A stretch of 64,000 nucleotides of DNA from JAEUMD01 sp036768475 (lineage in GTDB: Bacteria; Pseudomonadota; Alphaproteobacteria; Rhizobiales; Hyphomicrobiaceae), in contig DAIPMW010000018.1 of the NCBI GenBank assembly GCA_036768475.1, positions 9,970 through 73,969 on the forward strand, read 5' to 3'. How positions within the stretch are numbered: position 1 is the first letter of the stretch; every line of letters begins with the position of its first letter. Below the pieces are notes generated by a model. It did not search any database. It worked only from the letters and a program-made list of their open reading frames with translations, and was not told the origin of the DNA. Below are positions 17,568 through 25,914 of this stretch, one piece after another. A program made the translations under genes and the position numbers.

Positions 17568-17834
17568 TCAGTCGGCCATTGCCGCGACACGCGCCGTCAG
17601 TCGGGAGACCTTGCGGCTGGCGGTGCGCTTATGGACGATGCCCTTCTGCGCGGTCCGCGCCAGCACCGGTTCCACGGCTTTGAGAGCGGTCGCGGCGGCA
17701 GACTTGTCGCCTGAAGCGATCGCTTCCTCGACCTTGCGGACCTCAGAGCGCATGCGCGTACGGCGCGCCTTGTTGACCTCAGTGCGCTTGGTGATCTTGC
17801 GGACGGCCTTCTTGGCCGACGTGGTATTCGCCAT
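17568..17834 (-). CDS. rpsT: 30S ribosomal protein S20
   Basis: 88 residues, lysine- and arginine-rich and helical, starting MANTTSAKKAVRKITKR and containing the conserved RTRMRSEVRKVEEAI and the C-terminal KGIVHKRTASRKVSRLT. It binds 16S rRNA early in 30S assembly. The ATG at 17834 is the family start; the frame extends upstream to 17990 by chance. The rpsT-dnaA neighbourhood is common in Hyphomicrobiales. Confidence 0.97.
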   Translation of the reverse strand: MANTTSAKKAVRKITKRTEVNKARRTRMRSEVRKVEEAIASGDKSAAATALKAVEPVLARTAQKGIVHKRTASRKVSRLTARVAAMAD

Positions 17835-18082
17835 CGTGTGGCTCCTTGCGTGGTATGATCCTCGCCTCCTCGCCAGGAATATCAACGGGTTGAACCATCG
17901 CGATAGACCAAGCCGGGGCACAAACACGGCTGCCGCCCGGGACGGCATGTCCCGAGCGGCGAGGTGCCAGACGTATACTTGCCGCGACAAGTGCGGTCAA
18001 CGGCCATCGTCGAAATATCGCGGTTTTCCGGTCTCTCCTTCAGGTCATGCAGGATGCAAGTCGAGTCCCCGAGAACGGATCC

Positions 18083-18130
18083 AGAGCATGTTGAGCTGAA
18101 GGGTGCAGCGGTTCAGCGTGAAAAACATGC
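18083..18130 (+). repeat. Dispersed repeat family A, copy 1
   Basis: About 48 bp starting AGAGCATGTTGAGCTGAAG and ending in AACATGC. It matches the reverse complement of 33089-33143 at nearly every position. The palindromic ends are AGAGCATGTT and AACATGC. It directly precedes a copy of repeat family B. Confidence 0.7.
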
Positions 18131-18142
18131 CCGAAACAAGGT

Positions 18143-18265
18143 GCCTGATCGGCTGGGAAGCAAGCCGTCGTGCTCGCGTCGAAGCCGTGATTGAGGCTCT
18201 CAAATGAAGAGATAGAGCAGGCCACACCGGCCAGACGTCATTCAATCAAGACCAGACCTGCTCCA
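18143..18265 (+). repeat. Dispersed repeat family B, copy 1 (diverged)
   Basis: About 123 bp matching the copies at 44874 and 58547 in the same orientation: GCCTGATCGGC at the left, GTGATTGAGGCTCTC in the middle, GAGATAGAGCAGGCC, then CATTCAATCAAGACC and CCTGCTCCA at the right end. The inner hairpin around GGAAGC is eroded. Confidence 0.7.
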
Positions 18266-18348
18266 ACGGCCCTGAATCAGTCTACGATCGGCGCCAATAA
18301 TGCTGCCGTGCCGGCGTCACGTCTGGCGAAGATTTGGAGATCCGAACC

Positions 18349-18951
18349 ATGCCTTCCATGTTCCTTTGGGGACTTGTGTTTTTAATCGGCCTCGCGGGAA
18401 TGTTGCTGGCTGCGGGTGCGCGCATGCCGATCCTCCACTTGAGCCTCGGGGTCCTGATCTGCCTCGGCATCGCATTCGTCGGCATTCTCGAAAACCAGAG
18501 GTTGCGCCAGGACGGCGCGAGCAAAGCGGCAATTGCCTCAGCCACGGCGCGCAACATGGGCTTCATCTACGTCTGGGCGGCAACGATCATCGCCGTTACC
18601 TACCTGACCCTTTTGTCATGGCATGAATGGTGGCACTGGTTCATCGGCCTGGCATTGATCGGTGTGGCCTGTGTCTTCTATTCCAACACGCTCGCGCGAG
18701 ATGCCGCCGGAGGTCGCGTCGACGAGACGATGCTGTCGATCGGCAACAAGCTGACATGGATTCAGCTCGTTGGCATGCTGGCTGCCATCGTCGGCATGCT
18801 CGTCGACGGCAAGCTCACGCGATATCAGAACCCCAAGCTGATGGACTGGGCCGCACAGAACACCTTCTTCGTTGGCGCGCTTGGATTGGTGATCCTGTCG
18901 GCCTACGCGCTGTGGGCGTCGCGCAACGACCGTCGTGGCGCAACAGCCTGA
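18349..18951 (+). CDS. Membrane protein of unknown function, paralogue of the next gene
   Basis: 200 residues with about six hydrophobic segments and short loops. No known family was recognised. Start ATG at 18349 has GGAG nine bases upstream. Patterns shared with the following gene include ENxRL after the second segment, an (Y)xSN motif in the middle, and GKL...DWAAxxxFVxG before the last segment, so the two are a tandem duplication. Conserved charged or polar residues are few, which argues against an obvious enzyme. The genes are 82 bp apart and co-directional. Confidence 0.75.
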   Translation: MPSMFLWGLVFLIGLAGMLLAAGARMPILHLSLGVLICLGIAFVGILENQRLRQDGASKAAIASATARNMGFIYVWAATIIAVTYLTLLSWHEWWHWFIGLALIGVACVFYSNTLARDAAGGRVDETMLSIGNKLTWIQLVGMLAAIVGMLVDGKLTRYQNPKLMDWAAQNTFFVGALGLVILSAYALWASRNDRRGATA

Positions 18952-19033
18952 CACGCCGACTTCTGCTATGAAACACGCGCCCGGTCATTGCAGGCCGGGC
19001 GCCATTCGTTTGTCGACAGCACAAGGCATTGCG

Positions 19034-19639
19034 ATGCGAACCTTCATCCTGTCTATGCGCACGAGCGCGATACTGCTCACTTGCATCGGCGCGATGACGC
19101 TCGCCGCCGCCATGGATTGGCGGATTGCATCGCTAGCAGCCACCTCATTAGCGGCAGCCGTGTTCATTTTTACAGCCGTCTCCGAGAATTACCGATTGGA
19201 CCGCGGAGGCACGACCGCGACCGCTGCATCCGCGGCCGTTACGGCAGGCTGCATCAACGCGCAGCTGATCGGTGCGGTTTATGGCTGGGGCGGGCTGTCG
19301 ATGCTCGCCGTCTACTTGTTCTCAGGCCTCTACTGGCGCCACGGCTGGCAATACGGATCGGGCATGATCCTCATCGCGATCGGTCTGTACGTTTACGCTA
19401 GCAATATTGCGGCACCATCCTCGCCGCTCGCGACGCTCCGCGCACGCGCCATCTCGGCCCTTCTAGCCCTGGTGCATGGCCTCGCGGCCGCATTCGCCCT
19501 GGCGATCCTCGTGGCCAGCGGCAAGCTTGCGACCACCAAGGGCGACTGGGCCGCCAATCACATCTTTGTGGCAGGCGGCCTGGCAATCGTCGTTATCTCG
19601 CTGCTGGCTTACGCAACATACCGCAAGCTGGCGCGCTGA
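19034..19639 (+). CDS. Membrane protein of unknown function, paralogue of the previous gene
   Basis: 201 residues, about six membrane segments. ATG at 19034 with AAGG seven bases upstream is preferred; the frame is open from 18935, overlapping the preceding gene. It aligns over its whole length with the 200-residue protein before it (SENYRLDRGG against LENQRLRQDG; ASGKLATTKGDWAANHIFVAGG against VDGKLTRYQNPKLMDWAAQN), with clear divergence. Function unknown; the pair is probably one operon and may form a heteromer. Confidence 0.75.
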   Translation: MRTFILSMRTSAILLTCIGAMTLAAAMDWRIASLAATSLAAAVFIFTAVSENYRLDRGGTTATAASAAVTAGCINAQLIGAVYGWGGLSMLAVYLFSGLYWRHGWQYGSGMILIAIGLYVYASNIAAPSSPLATLRARAISALLALVHGLAAAFALAILVASGKLATTKGDWAANHIFVAGGLAIVVISLLAYATYRKLAR

Positions 19640-19662
19640 TGGTGCGCGGCATGCACAGTGCC

Positions 19663-20436
19663 TCAGCGATGCTTGAAGTCCGGCTTGCGCTTATCGACGA
19701 ACGCCGCCATGCCTTCCTTCTGATCTTCCGTCGCAAACATTGCGTGGAACACGCGCCGCTCGAAGCGCACACCCTCTGCCAGCGTCGTCTCGTAAGCGCG
19801 GTTCACGGTTTCCTTTGTCATCATCACCGCTGGCAGCGACATCGCCGCGATCTTGGCCGCCGCCTTGAGCGTGTCCGCTATCAGCTCGTCAGCCGGCACC
19901 ACGCGCGACACGAGCCCGGCGCGTTCGGCTTCCGCCGCGTCCATCATGCGCCCGGTGAGGCACATCTCCATCGCCTTGGACTTGCCGACGAAACGTGTAA
20001 GACGCTGCGTCCCGCCTGCGCCCGGCATGATGCCGAGCGTGATTTCCGGCTGGCCGAATTTCGCCGTATCCGCCGCGATGATGAAGTCGCACATCATGGC
20101 CAGCTCACAGCCACCGCCCAGCGCGAACCCCGCAACCGCCGCAACCACCGGCTTGCGCATCCGCGTGATCCGCTCCCAGCTCGAAATGAAGTCTTCGGCA
20201 TAGACCTCCGCGTAGCTTTTAGAGGCCATCTCCTTGATGTCGGCGCCGGCGGCAAACGCCTTCTCCGATCCGGTGATCACGATGGCGCCGATTGCCGCAT
20301 CCGCCTCGAACTCATCAAGTGCCTGATTAAGCTCGCCGATCAGAGCACTGTTGAGGGCGTTGAGGGCTTTCGGCCGGTTAAGCGTAATGATACCGACGCG
20401 ATCCTTCGTCTCGACAATGATGTTCTCAAAGGACAT
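19663..20436 (-). CDS. Enoyl-CoA hydratase (crotonase family)
   Basis: 257 residues, typical length. Oxyanion-hole motifs AFAAGADIKEM and AGFALGGGCELAM are present, and the two catalytic glutamates of hydratases fit GGGCE and FGQPE, followed by PGAGGTQRL. It hydrates trans-2-enoyl-CoA to 3-hydroxyacyl-CoA. In a serine-cycle organism crotonyl-CoA-type hydratases may also serve the ethylmalonyl-CoA pathway, but nothing here proves this. Start has GGAG upstream. It converges with the membrane protein pair. Confidence 0.93.
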   Translation of the reverse strand: MSFENIIVETKDRVGIITLNRPKALNALNSALIGELNQALDEFEADAAIGAIVITGSEKAFAAGADIKEMASKSYAEVYAEDFISSWERITRMRKPVVAAVAGFALGGGCELAMMCDFIIAADTAKFGQPEITLGIMPGAGGTQRLTRFVGKSKAMEMCLTGRMMDAAEAERAGLVSRVVPADELIADTLKAAAKIAAMSLPAVMMTKETVNRAYETTLAEGVRFERRVFHAMFATEDQKEGMAAFVDKRKPDFKHR

Positions 20437-20532
20437 GCTTCATTCTCCAGTTGTCGATCTCGTTGAGCGGGCGCGCCGGAACGGTTGTCCAAGTCCGACG
20501 CAACGGATCACGCGTTCTGCCGGGAGCCGCTG

Positions 20533-20802
20533 ATGTTCCGCCGCCTGTTTCACCTAGTCCTTCTGCTGGCCTTTCTCGCCGTGGGAGCGCTGAGCGCCTA
20601 TTTCTTCAACCAGCACTACCTTGCCTGGCTCGCCTGCAAGGACGCCTCCGGCCTCTGCTTCACCGAGGGCGCCACCGCCGTAGAACGTGCAGCACCGATG
20701 GGTATCCCTGTCGCCTACGCCGCGATCACGCTCGCGATGGGCCTGCTGGGCCTGCGCGCCTTATGGGGCGTGCTGCGGCCATCGCACCGCCGCTACACCT
20801 GA
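20533..20802 (+). CDS. Small membrane protein of unknown function
   Basis: 89 residues with two membrane segments (about 5-27 and 58-78) separated by a loop with two cysteines (LACKDASGLCFTEG), which could form a periplasmic disulfide. ATG at 20533 has GGGAG six bases upstream. It is divergent from the enoyl-CoA hydratase and converges on mutM with 22 bp between the stops. No family recognised. Confidence 0.7.
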   Translation: MFRRLFHLVLLLAFLAVGALSAYFFNQHYLAWLACKDASGLCFTEGATAVERAAPMGIPVAYAAITLAMGLLGLRALWGVLRPSHRRYT

Positions 20803-20824
20803 CCGGCCTGCAAGCCAAAAAGGC

Positions 20825-21760
20825 TCACCGTTGGCAGCTGCTGCAGTGGAAGGTCGAGCGCCCGCCATGGATGCTGCGGCGCACAATGCCCTGGCAACCG
20901 GGCCGCGCGCAAGCCTCTCCGGTCCGGCCATAGACCAAAAACCGATGCTGGAAGTAGCCGAGCGCCCCGTCCGCCGCCCGAAAGTCTCTCAGGCTTGAGC
21001 CCCCCGCCGCGATTGCATCCTCCAGCACCTGACGGATTGCAGGCACCAGCCTCTGCGCGCGCGCGGTCGGTCGGCCTTTGCTGTCTGCGAGACACGACGC
21101 GCAACGATTGGGTGACAGCCCGGCACGGAACAGCGCCTCCGCGACGTAGATGTTGCCGAGCCCGGCAATGTTGCGCTGGTCCATCAGGAAGGACTTCAGG
21201 TCGGCCTTCCGCCCCATTGCCCGCCCGGCGAGATAGGCTGGTGTCAAGGCGTTGCCCAGAGGCTCGGGCCCGAGATCTCGGATCAACGCATGGGCCTCGA
21301 ATTCGGCCTCTGACACCATCACCATGAAGCCGAACCGGCGCGGGTCGTTGTAGACGACACGGCTTGCAACCGCACAACCCGCCGCGGTATCGCGCCTCTT
21401 CCCGCCCGCTCCCGCGGCAGACATCTCGAACACGACGTGATCGTGTTTGGCATCGCCACCCATCTCATGCATGAAGCGTCCGGGCCGCATATCGCTGCCC
21501 AGCCTTGCCTGCGAAATCGTGAAACGGCCGCTCATGCCCAGATGCATGATCAGCACGTCGCCGCCCGATACGCGCGCGATGAGGTACTTCGAACGCCGCC
21601 CCAGATGCTCCAGCGTGCGGCCCTGCAGGCGCTCCGCCATCCGCTCCGGCAACGGAAAACGCAGATCGGGCCGTCGCGCTTCGACGTGCGTGAAGGTCCG
21701 TCCCACCATCGCAGGCTCAAGCCCGCGCCGCACCGTTTCGACCTCGGGAAGCTCAGGCAT
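20825..21760 (-). CDS. mutM: Formamidopyrimidine-DNA glycosylase (Fpg/MutM)
   Basis: 311 residues. N-terminal catalytic PELPEVETVRRGL with Pro2 as Schiff-base nucleophile and Glu3, the conserved lysine in RRSKYL, the helix-two-turn-helix region with DQRNIAGLGNIYV, and the C-terminal zinc finger (CARPGCQG ... FHCSSCQR). It removes 8-oxoguanine and nicks the abasic site. It follows the HTH regulator by 12 bp in the same direction. Slightly longer than the usual 270-300 because of an insertion around residues 116-131. Confidence 0.97.
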   Translation of the reverse strand: MPELPEVETVRRGLEPAMVGRTFTHVEARRPDLRFPLPERMAERLQGRTLEHLGRRSKYLIARVSGGDVLIMHLGMSGRFTISQARLGSDMRPGRFMHEMGGDAKHDHVVFEMSAAGAGGKRRDTAAGCAVASRVVYNDPRRFGFMVMVSEAEFEAHALIRDLGPEPLGNALTPAYLAGRAMGRKADLKSFLMDQRNIAGLGNIYVAEALFRAGLSPNRCASCLADSKGRPTARAQRLVPAIRQVLEDAIAAGGSSLRDFRAADGALGYFQHRFLVYGRTGEACARPGCQGIVRRSIHGGRSTFHCSSCQR

Positions 21761-21772
21761 CTTTCCGCACTT

Positions 21773-22405
21773 TCAGGTTTTGCCCGGTGCAACACCGCCA
21801 ACTACAACATACCGGCATGTCAGCCTGTCGCCACGCTCGCAGTTCTGCTCGAACGCCAGCCCGGTCGCCTCGCGGAAGAACGCTGCCGCGGCAACGCACA
21901 CGCAGGCATCGCGCCGCACCGCAGAGGCAAACGGACAGCGCCTGTTCTCGACCACCAACGCGCCGGAGCCGTCATCGATGATCTCCGCGCACGCACCCAG
22001 GCTGTTCACGATTGCCACGGCCTGCTTCAGACGCGACCGCGGATCGTCGCAGTTCGAAATACCCGCCCCGCGTGCCAATTCCCGCCCAGCATCCTCCAGG
22101 ATCTCCGCCACCGTGGCCGCCGGCAACCGCCGGCCAAGCACGGCTATCAACTGCTCGAGCAACGGCCGATACGCCTGAGACAGGCTATCCTCCGTGCCGG
22201 GTACGATCTCGTATTCGTAGCCTGGTTTGCCGACGCCCCGGCTGCGCTGCCGTTGCCCACGCCGGACGAGACCGTCCGCATCGAGCTGCTGAAGCTGCAC
22301 CACGATGGCGTTGCGCGTCAGATCCAGCTCAGCGCTCAGCTCCGCCACCGTCTGCGGGCGTCGGCTGATGAGATCGAGGATTTGTCGTCGGGTCGATGCG
22401 GTCAC
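21773..22405 (-). CDS. HTH transcriptional regulator with cysteine-rich C-terminal domain (SufR/COG2345-like)
   Basis: 210 residues. Residues 1-60 form an ArsR/DeoR-like winged helix (TVAELSAELDLTRNAIVVQLQQLDADGLV). The C-terminal part contains RRCPFASAV, DACVC, QNCERGD and TCRY. The spacing resembles the iron-sulfur ligand arrangement of SufR-type repressors, so an Fe-S cluster sensor is likely by family but not proven. It is divergent from a cytochrome P460 gene across a gap with a perfect 9-bp palindrome, and upstream of mutM. It probably represses its own gene and the P460 gene in response to redox or nitrogen oxide stress; this last point is inference. Confidence 0.85.
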   Translation of the reverse strand: MTASTRRQILDLISRRPQTVAELSAELDLTRNAIVVQLQQLDADGLVRRGQRQRSRGVGKPGYEYEIVPGTEDSLSQAYRPLLEQLIAVLGRRLPAATVAEILEDAGRELARGAGISNCDDPRSRLKQAVAIVNSLGACAEIIDDGSGALVVENRRCPFASAVRRDACVCVAAAAFFREATGLAFEQNCERGDRLTCRYVVVGGVAPGKT

Positions 22406-22531
22406 GGGATTGAAGCGGCCTTTCCTGAGAGTTGGATGCCAGCCGGCGTAATCACTGCCTACCCGACGTTAATTACCTCGGCTACCTCGGCGAAATACCC
22501 CGGCGGTATTATCTTGCGTCACCCTGCGGTT

Positions 22532-22558
22532 TAATAACAACAATTTGTATTGTTATTA
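22532..22558. promoter_or_regulatory. Palindromic operator candidate upstream of cytochrome P460 gene
   Basis: TAATAACAA, nine bases, then its perfect complement TTGTTATTA. It lies 84 bp before the P460 start and 127 bp before the divergent regulator start, in an AT-rich island inside GC-rich DNA. The obvious binder is the adjacent HTH protein. Confidence 0.65.
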
Positions 22559-22641
22559 TTGTTCTACCAAGATCACATTAGAACCTTCGCGGCACGAACC
22601 GCCAACCAGACCAACAATCGATAATGAGGAGGAGCACGCCA

Positions 22642-23169
22642 ATGATGCCGATCAGATCCGCCCTGTCAGCCGCCGCCGCAATTTGCCTCGCACTGCCGTT
22701 TGCCGCATCGACGGCACCGTCCTTGGCTGCCGACGCCATTAAGTTCCCCAAGGATTACAAGGCACAGTTCACTAATTACCTCAGCCTCGACAGGACCCAG
22801 AACCCCGATCAGATCATCCGCCTGTTCGCCAACGACAAGGCCATCCAAGCTGCCCGCGCCGGCAAGGAACTGCCTGACGGATCAATTATCGTCGGCGAAA
22901 TCTACAAAGCTGAAGTGGGCAAAGACGGCAATCCCGTCGTCAGCACGCTGGGCCGCAGGATCAGGGACAAACTGGCCGTGATCGCCGTGATGGAGAAGCG
23001 CGCCGACTTCGGCAAGGACCTGCCAGCCGAGCTTCAAAACGACGGCTGGGATTTCGCCGCCTTCAAGCCGGATGGCACCGATGCCGGCAAGGACCACAAT
23101 ACCTGCCGCGCCTGCCACGCTCCGCTGAAGGAGACTCAGCACCTCTTCTCACTGGAGCACATCAAGTAA
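22642..23169 (+). CDS. Cytochrome P460 family protein
   Basis: 175 residues. A signal peptide (about residues 1-30, ending near SLAADA) is followed by the P460 domain: FTNYLSLDR, FANDKAIQAARAGKELPDGSIIVGE, VMEKRADFGKDLP, WDFAAF and the single haem-binding CRACH near the C-terminus. Ribosome site GGAGG precedes the ATG at 22642. P460 cytochromes carry a lysine-crosslinked c-type haem and oxidise hydroxylamine or handle NO in ammonia oxidisers and methanotrophs; several lysines are available here (for example in the FPKDYK and MEKR regions). It is periplasmic and stands alone apart from the divergent regulator. Confidence 0.88.
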   Translation: MMPIRSALSAAAAICLALPFAASTAPSLAADAIKFPKDYKAQFTNYLSLDRTQNPDQIIRLFANDKAIQAARAGKELPDGSIIVGEIYKAEVGKDGNPVVSTLGRRIRDKLAVIAVMEKRADFGKDLPAELQNDGWDFAAFKPDGTDAGKDHNTCRACHAPLKETQHLFSLEHIK

Positions 23170-23209
23170 AATAGACCCGAAAGGGTCGCGCCCACCATCA
23201 CAGGCGCCC

Positions 23210-23632
23210 TCATGTCTCCGCGACGAGGCCGGCCGCTGCAATGCCCGCGCAGCACGCCGCCTCGTCGTTATCGGATGTATCGCCCGAGATGCCGATGGCA
23301 CCGATGAGCGCGCCCTGCGCATCGCGGATCAGCACACCGCCCGCGACAGGAACCAGCTTGCCGCCCGCCGCTTGCGCCGCGGCCGCAATGAAGTAGGCCT
23401 GTTTCTCCGCCCGCTCGCCGAGCTTCCTCGACGAAATGCCGAGCGAAATCGCGCCATAGGCTTTGCCAATCGCGATGTCGGCACGGTGCAGGCTCGTGTC
23501 ATCCTCATTGACGAGACAACGGATCGCACCACGCTGATCGAGCACCGTAATCGTCAGCGGCTTCAGGTTGTTCGCCCGCGCAAATTTCCGCGCCGCCTGG
23601 ACGATCGCTTCGGCCTGTTCGAGTTTCATCAT
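23210..23632 (-). CDS. GlcG/HbpS family haem-degrading-like protein
   Basis: 140 residues of the GlcG/HbpS fold: LEQAEAIVQAARKFA, then LTITVLDQRGAIRCLV, ADIAIGKAYGAISLG, and the glycine-rich VPVAGGVLIRD ... IGAIGISGDTSDND. ATG at 23632 has GAGAGGGA upstream; the long open frame to 23911 overlaps ubiE sequences and is not used. Function is poorly known; members bind haem or corrin-like cofactors or lie in glycolate loci. It converges on the P460 gene (40 bp between stops). Confidence 0.85.
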   Translation of the reverse strand: MMKLEQAEAIVQAARKFARANNLKPLTITVLDQRGAIRCLVNEDDTSLHRADIAIGKAYGAISLGISSRKLGERAEKQAYFIAAAAQAAGGKLVPVAGGVLIRDAQGALIGAIGISGDTSDNDEAACCAGIAAAGLVAET

Positions 23633-23831
23633 GTTCCCTCTCCTCGCCATTTCGCTCCCGAACCGGGCATGCTCTTGCCACAAAATGCCGCTTGAGGCAT
23701 CAGGGACCGTCACAACCGCCGGCTCTAACCCCGGCACCAACGGCCATGGCCGCCTACCGATCCCTGGGCTATGGTGCGCCCCGGTCGCACCATCCACCCA
23801 TGCCATGCAAGAACCCAAAACGAGCTGCCCA

Positions 23832-24599
23832 ATGTCAGACGCGCCGCACCCCGAGACGACCAGCTTCGGCTTCCGCGAGGTGCCCAAGGGCGAACGCCAG
23901 GGCCTCGTCAACGACGTGTTCGCCAGGGTCGCCGAGCGCTACGATCTGATGAACGACTTGATGTCGGGCGGCCTGCATCGTCTGTGGAAGCGCGACTTCA
24001 TCAATTGGCTCGCCCCACCCAGGGCCGACCGGCCATTCCGCCTGCTCGACGTGGCCGGCGGCACCGGCGACATCGCGCTGCGCTATGCAGCCGCCACCGG
24101 CGAGGGCGCCACCGCCGTCATCTGCGACATCAGCCGCGAAATGCTCGACGTCGGCCAGCGCCGCGTCAATGATGCCGGTCTGGCCCACCGCATCGAATGC
24201 GTGCAAGGCAATGCCGAAGCGCTGCCCTTCCCCGACCGATCCTTCGACGCCTATACGATCGCTTTCGGCATCCGCAATGTCACCAACATCGATCGCGCGC
24301 TCGCCGAAGCTTATCGCGTGTTGAAGATCGGTGGACGATTCATGTGCCTGGAGTTCTCCGATGTGACGGTGCCGGTCCTCGACCGGCTCTACGATTTCCA
24401 CTCGTTCCAGGTGATACCGCGGCTAGGCAAGATCGCAGCCGGTGACGACCAGCCCTATCAGTATCTCATCGAATCGATCCGGAAATTCCCGAAACAGGAC
24501 GCCTTCGCCCGGATGATACGCGACGCCGGCTTTGAACGCGTGGCCTACCGTAACCTCACCGGCGGCATCGCGGCGATGCATTCGGGCTGGAAGATCTGA
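23832..24599 (+). CDS. ubiE: Ubiquinone/menaquinone biosynthesis C-methyltransferase UbiE
   Basis: 255 residues. Class I SAM-dependent methyltransferase: FGFREVPKGER, VARYDLMNDLMSGGLHRLWK-type motif, SAM-binding LLDVAGGTGDIA, then GNAEALPFPDRSFDAYTIAFGIRN and the C-terminal LTGGIAAMHSGWKI typical of UbiE. It methylates 2-polyprenyl-6-methoxy-1,4-benzoquinol in ubiquinone synthesis. The ribosome site before 23832 is weak, and the frame is open from 23568, so the exact start is less certain. Confidence 0.96.
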   Translation: MSDAPHPETTSFGFREVPKGERQGLVNDVFARVAERYDLMNDLMSGGLHRLWKRDFINWLAPPRADRPFRLLDVAGGTGDIALRYAAATGEGATAVICDISREMLDVGQRRVNDAGLAHRIECVQGNAEALPFPDRSFDAYTIAFGIRNVTNIDRALAEAYRVLKIGGRFMCLEFSDVTVPVLDRLYDFHSFQVIPRLGKIAAGDDQPYQYLIESIRKFPKQDAFARMIRDAGFERVAYRNLTGGIAAMHSGWKI

Positions 24600-24650
24600 G
24601 GTTAGTCGCAGGTCACAACGTGTAACCGGCCGTGACGTATGACAACACCA

Positions 24651-24708
24651 GAGCCTGATCGGCTGGGATAGAAGCAGTTGCGCTTCCATCCCAGCCGATC
24701 AAATTCTA
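24651..24708 (+). repeat. Dispersed repeat family B, hairpin part only
   Basis: GAGCCTGATCGGC at the left, then two 20-bp arms (24656-24675 and 24682-24701) that pair with a single mismatch around a six-base loop, ending ATTCTAG. It equals the first half of family B and stands between convergent ubiE and the zinc-ribbon gene, where it can act as a two-way terminator. Confidence 0.75.
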
Positions 24709-24712
24709 GCGC

Positions 24713-24925
24713 TCAGCCGCAGGCACATCCCCCGCCGCATGTATGTCCGCCACCGCCGGAAAACGAACTTCCATCCTCTGCGCCTTTGTTGGGCGAAGCA
24801 ATCAAAGCGAGATCTTGCGTGAGATCGGTGCTCCCGCACGATGGGCATTCCGGTGTTTCGAAGGCGCGCACCAGCGTCTCGAACTCTTTCTTGCATGAGT
24901 TGCAGGAGAAACCATAGATCGGCAT
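24713..24925 (-). CDS. FmdB-family zinc ribbon protein
   Basis: 70 residues. The N-terminal domain starts MPIYGFSCNSCKKEFE and continues to ECPSCGS, giving a CxxC...CxxC zinc ribbon. The C-terminal tail is glycine- and cysteine-rich (GGGGHTCGGGCACG). Members are often annotated as FmdB regulators of formamidase/amidase genes, but the role is unproven. ATG at 24925 is the family start, with GAGG ten bases upstream. Confidence 0.92.
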   Translation of the reverse strand: MPIYGFSCNSCKKEFETLVRAFETPECPSCGSTDLTQDLALIASPNKGAEDGSSFSGGGGHTCGGGCACG

Positions 24926-25113
24926 GACAGTCTGACCTCGGCTGGAATGACGTCGCGGCGGTATACCGTCCACTATCGCAGACCGCGGACCGCTGCGCGA
25001 CGAAGATTGTCGCTTCACGATGCGCACTGCGCCAAGTGACACAAGATCGCGGTACAAGGTTGCATCGTAAAGGAATGCCTTGCACCGAAACGAACGCTTG
25101 CGCGGCGCGCGGA

Positions 25114-25914
25114 CTATTCCTGCGGCTTCAATCGGACCGCGATGACCGTGGCGTTGTCCTGATGCGGCTCGCGCAAAAGCTCCACTTCACGGATCAGCGC
25201 CTTGGCGACCGCCTGCGCGCCCTCACCGCCGTACGCCGAAATGAGCCGCGCAATTTCCGCTGTCTCCAGCGTATGCAGGCCGTCGCTCGCCAGAATGACG
25301 TAATCACCCGGCTCCAGTTTCAAAGGACGGCGCGAGACATCGACCAAGTCGATCTCGTCACCCGTCACTGCCGAACGCAGCATGTGGCGGCGCGGATCAT
25401 GACGCGCCTCCTGCTCGGTCATGCGCCCCGCAGCAACCAGCCGGTCGAGCTCGGGCGCCAGCGAATGATCCTCGTTGAGCAGCGCGATCTCGCCTGCGCG
25501 ATAGAGCAGCAGCGGGCTGTCGCCAACACTGACCCACTCGACGCCCTCGTTGCCGAACCGCGCGCCGATCAGCGTCGAGCCCATGCCCGACAGCATCGGG
25601 TTTTCCGCCACCTTTCGCGCCACCGCCGAATTGGCAACCCGCAGCGCCGCGATCAGCCGGTCGGGCACCGGCCCGTTGCGTGACACGCACGCATCGAGGA
25701 AATGCTCGCAGACCATGCGGCTCGCCAGCGCCCCGCCGGCGTGACCGCCCATGCCATCGGCCAGAACAGCGACGATGCTGCCGTCATGGCTCGCCGCAGC
25801 CGGCTGCACGGGAAAGAGGGGCCCGCCCGTCTCTCCCGGCCAAACCGCCGCGGTATCCTCTTGATAGTTGCGCGCCCCTTGCGTCGAGGCGCGAGCGAAA
25901 TCGTAGTCCGACAT
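25114..25914 (-). CDS. PP2C-family Ser/Thr protein phosphatase
   Basis: 266 residues. Motifs in order: ARNYQED near residue 14, LADGMGGHAGG near 52, GSTLI, VSVGDSPLLL, ASDGLHTL and QDNATVI; the metal-binding aspartates of PPM phosphatases are all present. It overlaps the FHA gene stop by one base, so it is translated with it. It likely reverses phosphorylation by the kinase encoded at 27882. Cytosolic, no membrane segment. Confidence 0.95.
   Translation of the reverse strand: MSDYDFARASTQGARNYQEDTAAVWPGETGGPLFPVQPAAASHDGSIVAVLADGMGGHAGGALASRMVCEHFLDACVSRNGPVPDRLIAALRVANSAVARKVAENPMLSGMGSTLIGARFGNEGVEWVSVGDSPLLLYRAGEIALLNEDHSLAPELDRLVAAGRMTEQEARHDPRRHMLRSAVTGDEIDLVDVSRRPLKLEPGDYVILASDGLHTLETAEIARLISAYGGEGAQAVAKALIREVELLREPHQDNATVIAVRLKPQE

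Larger units (their letters stand above)
17835..18348. other. 514-bp intergenic region upstream of rpsT
   Basis: No gene found. The left part (17835-18080) should carry the rpsT promoter on the minus strand. The right part contains one copy of each of two dispersed repeats (18083-18130 and 18143-18265), unusually in a divergent rather than convergent gap. Confidence 0.5.
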
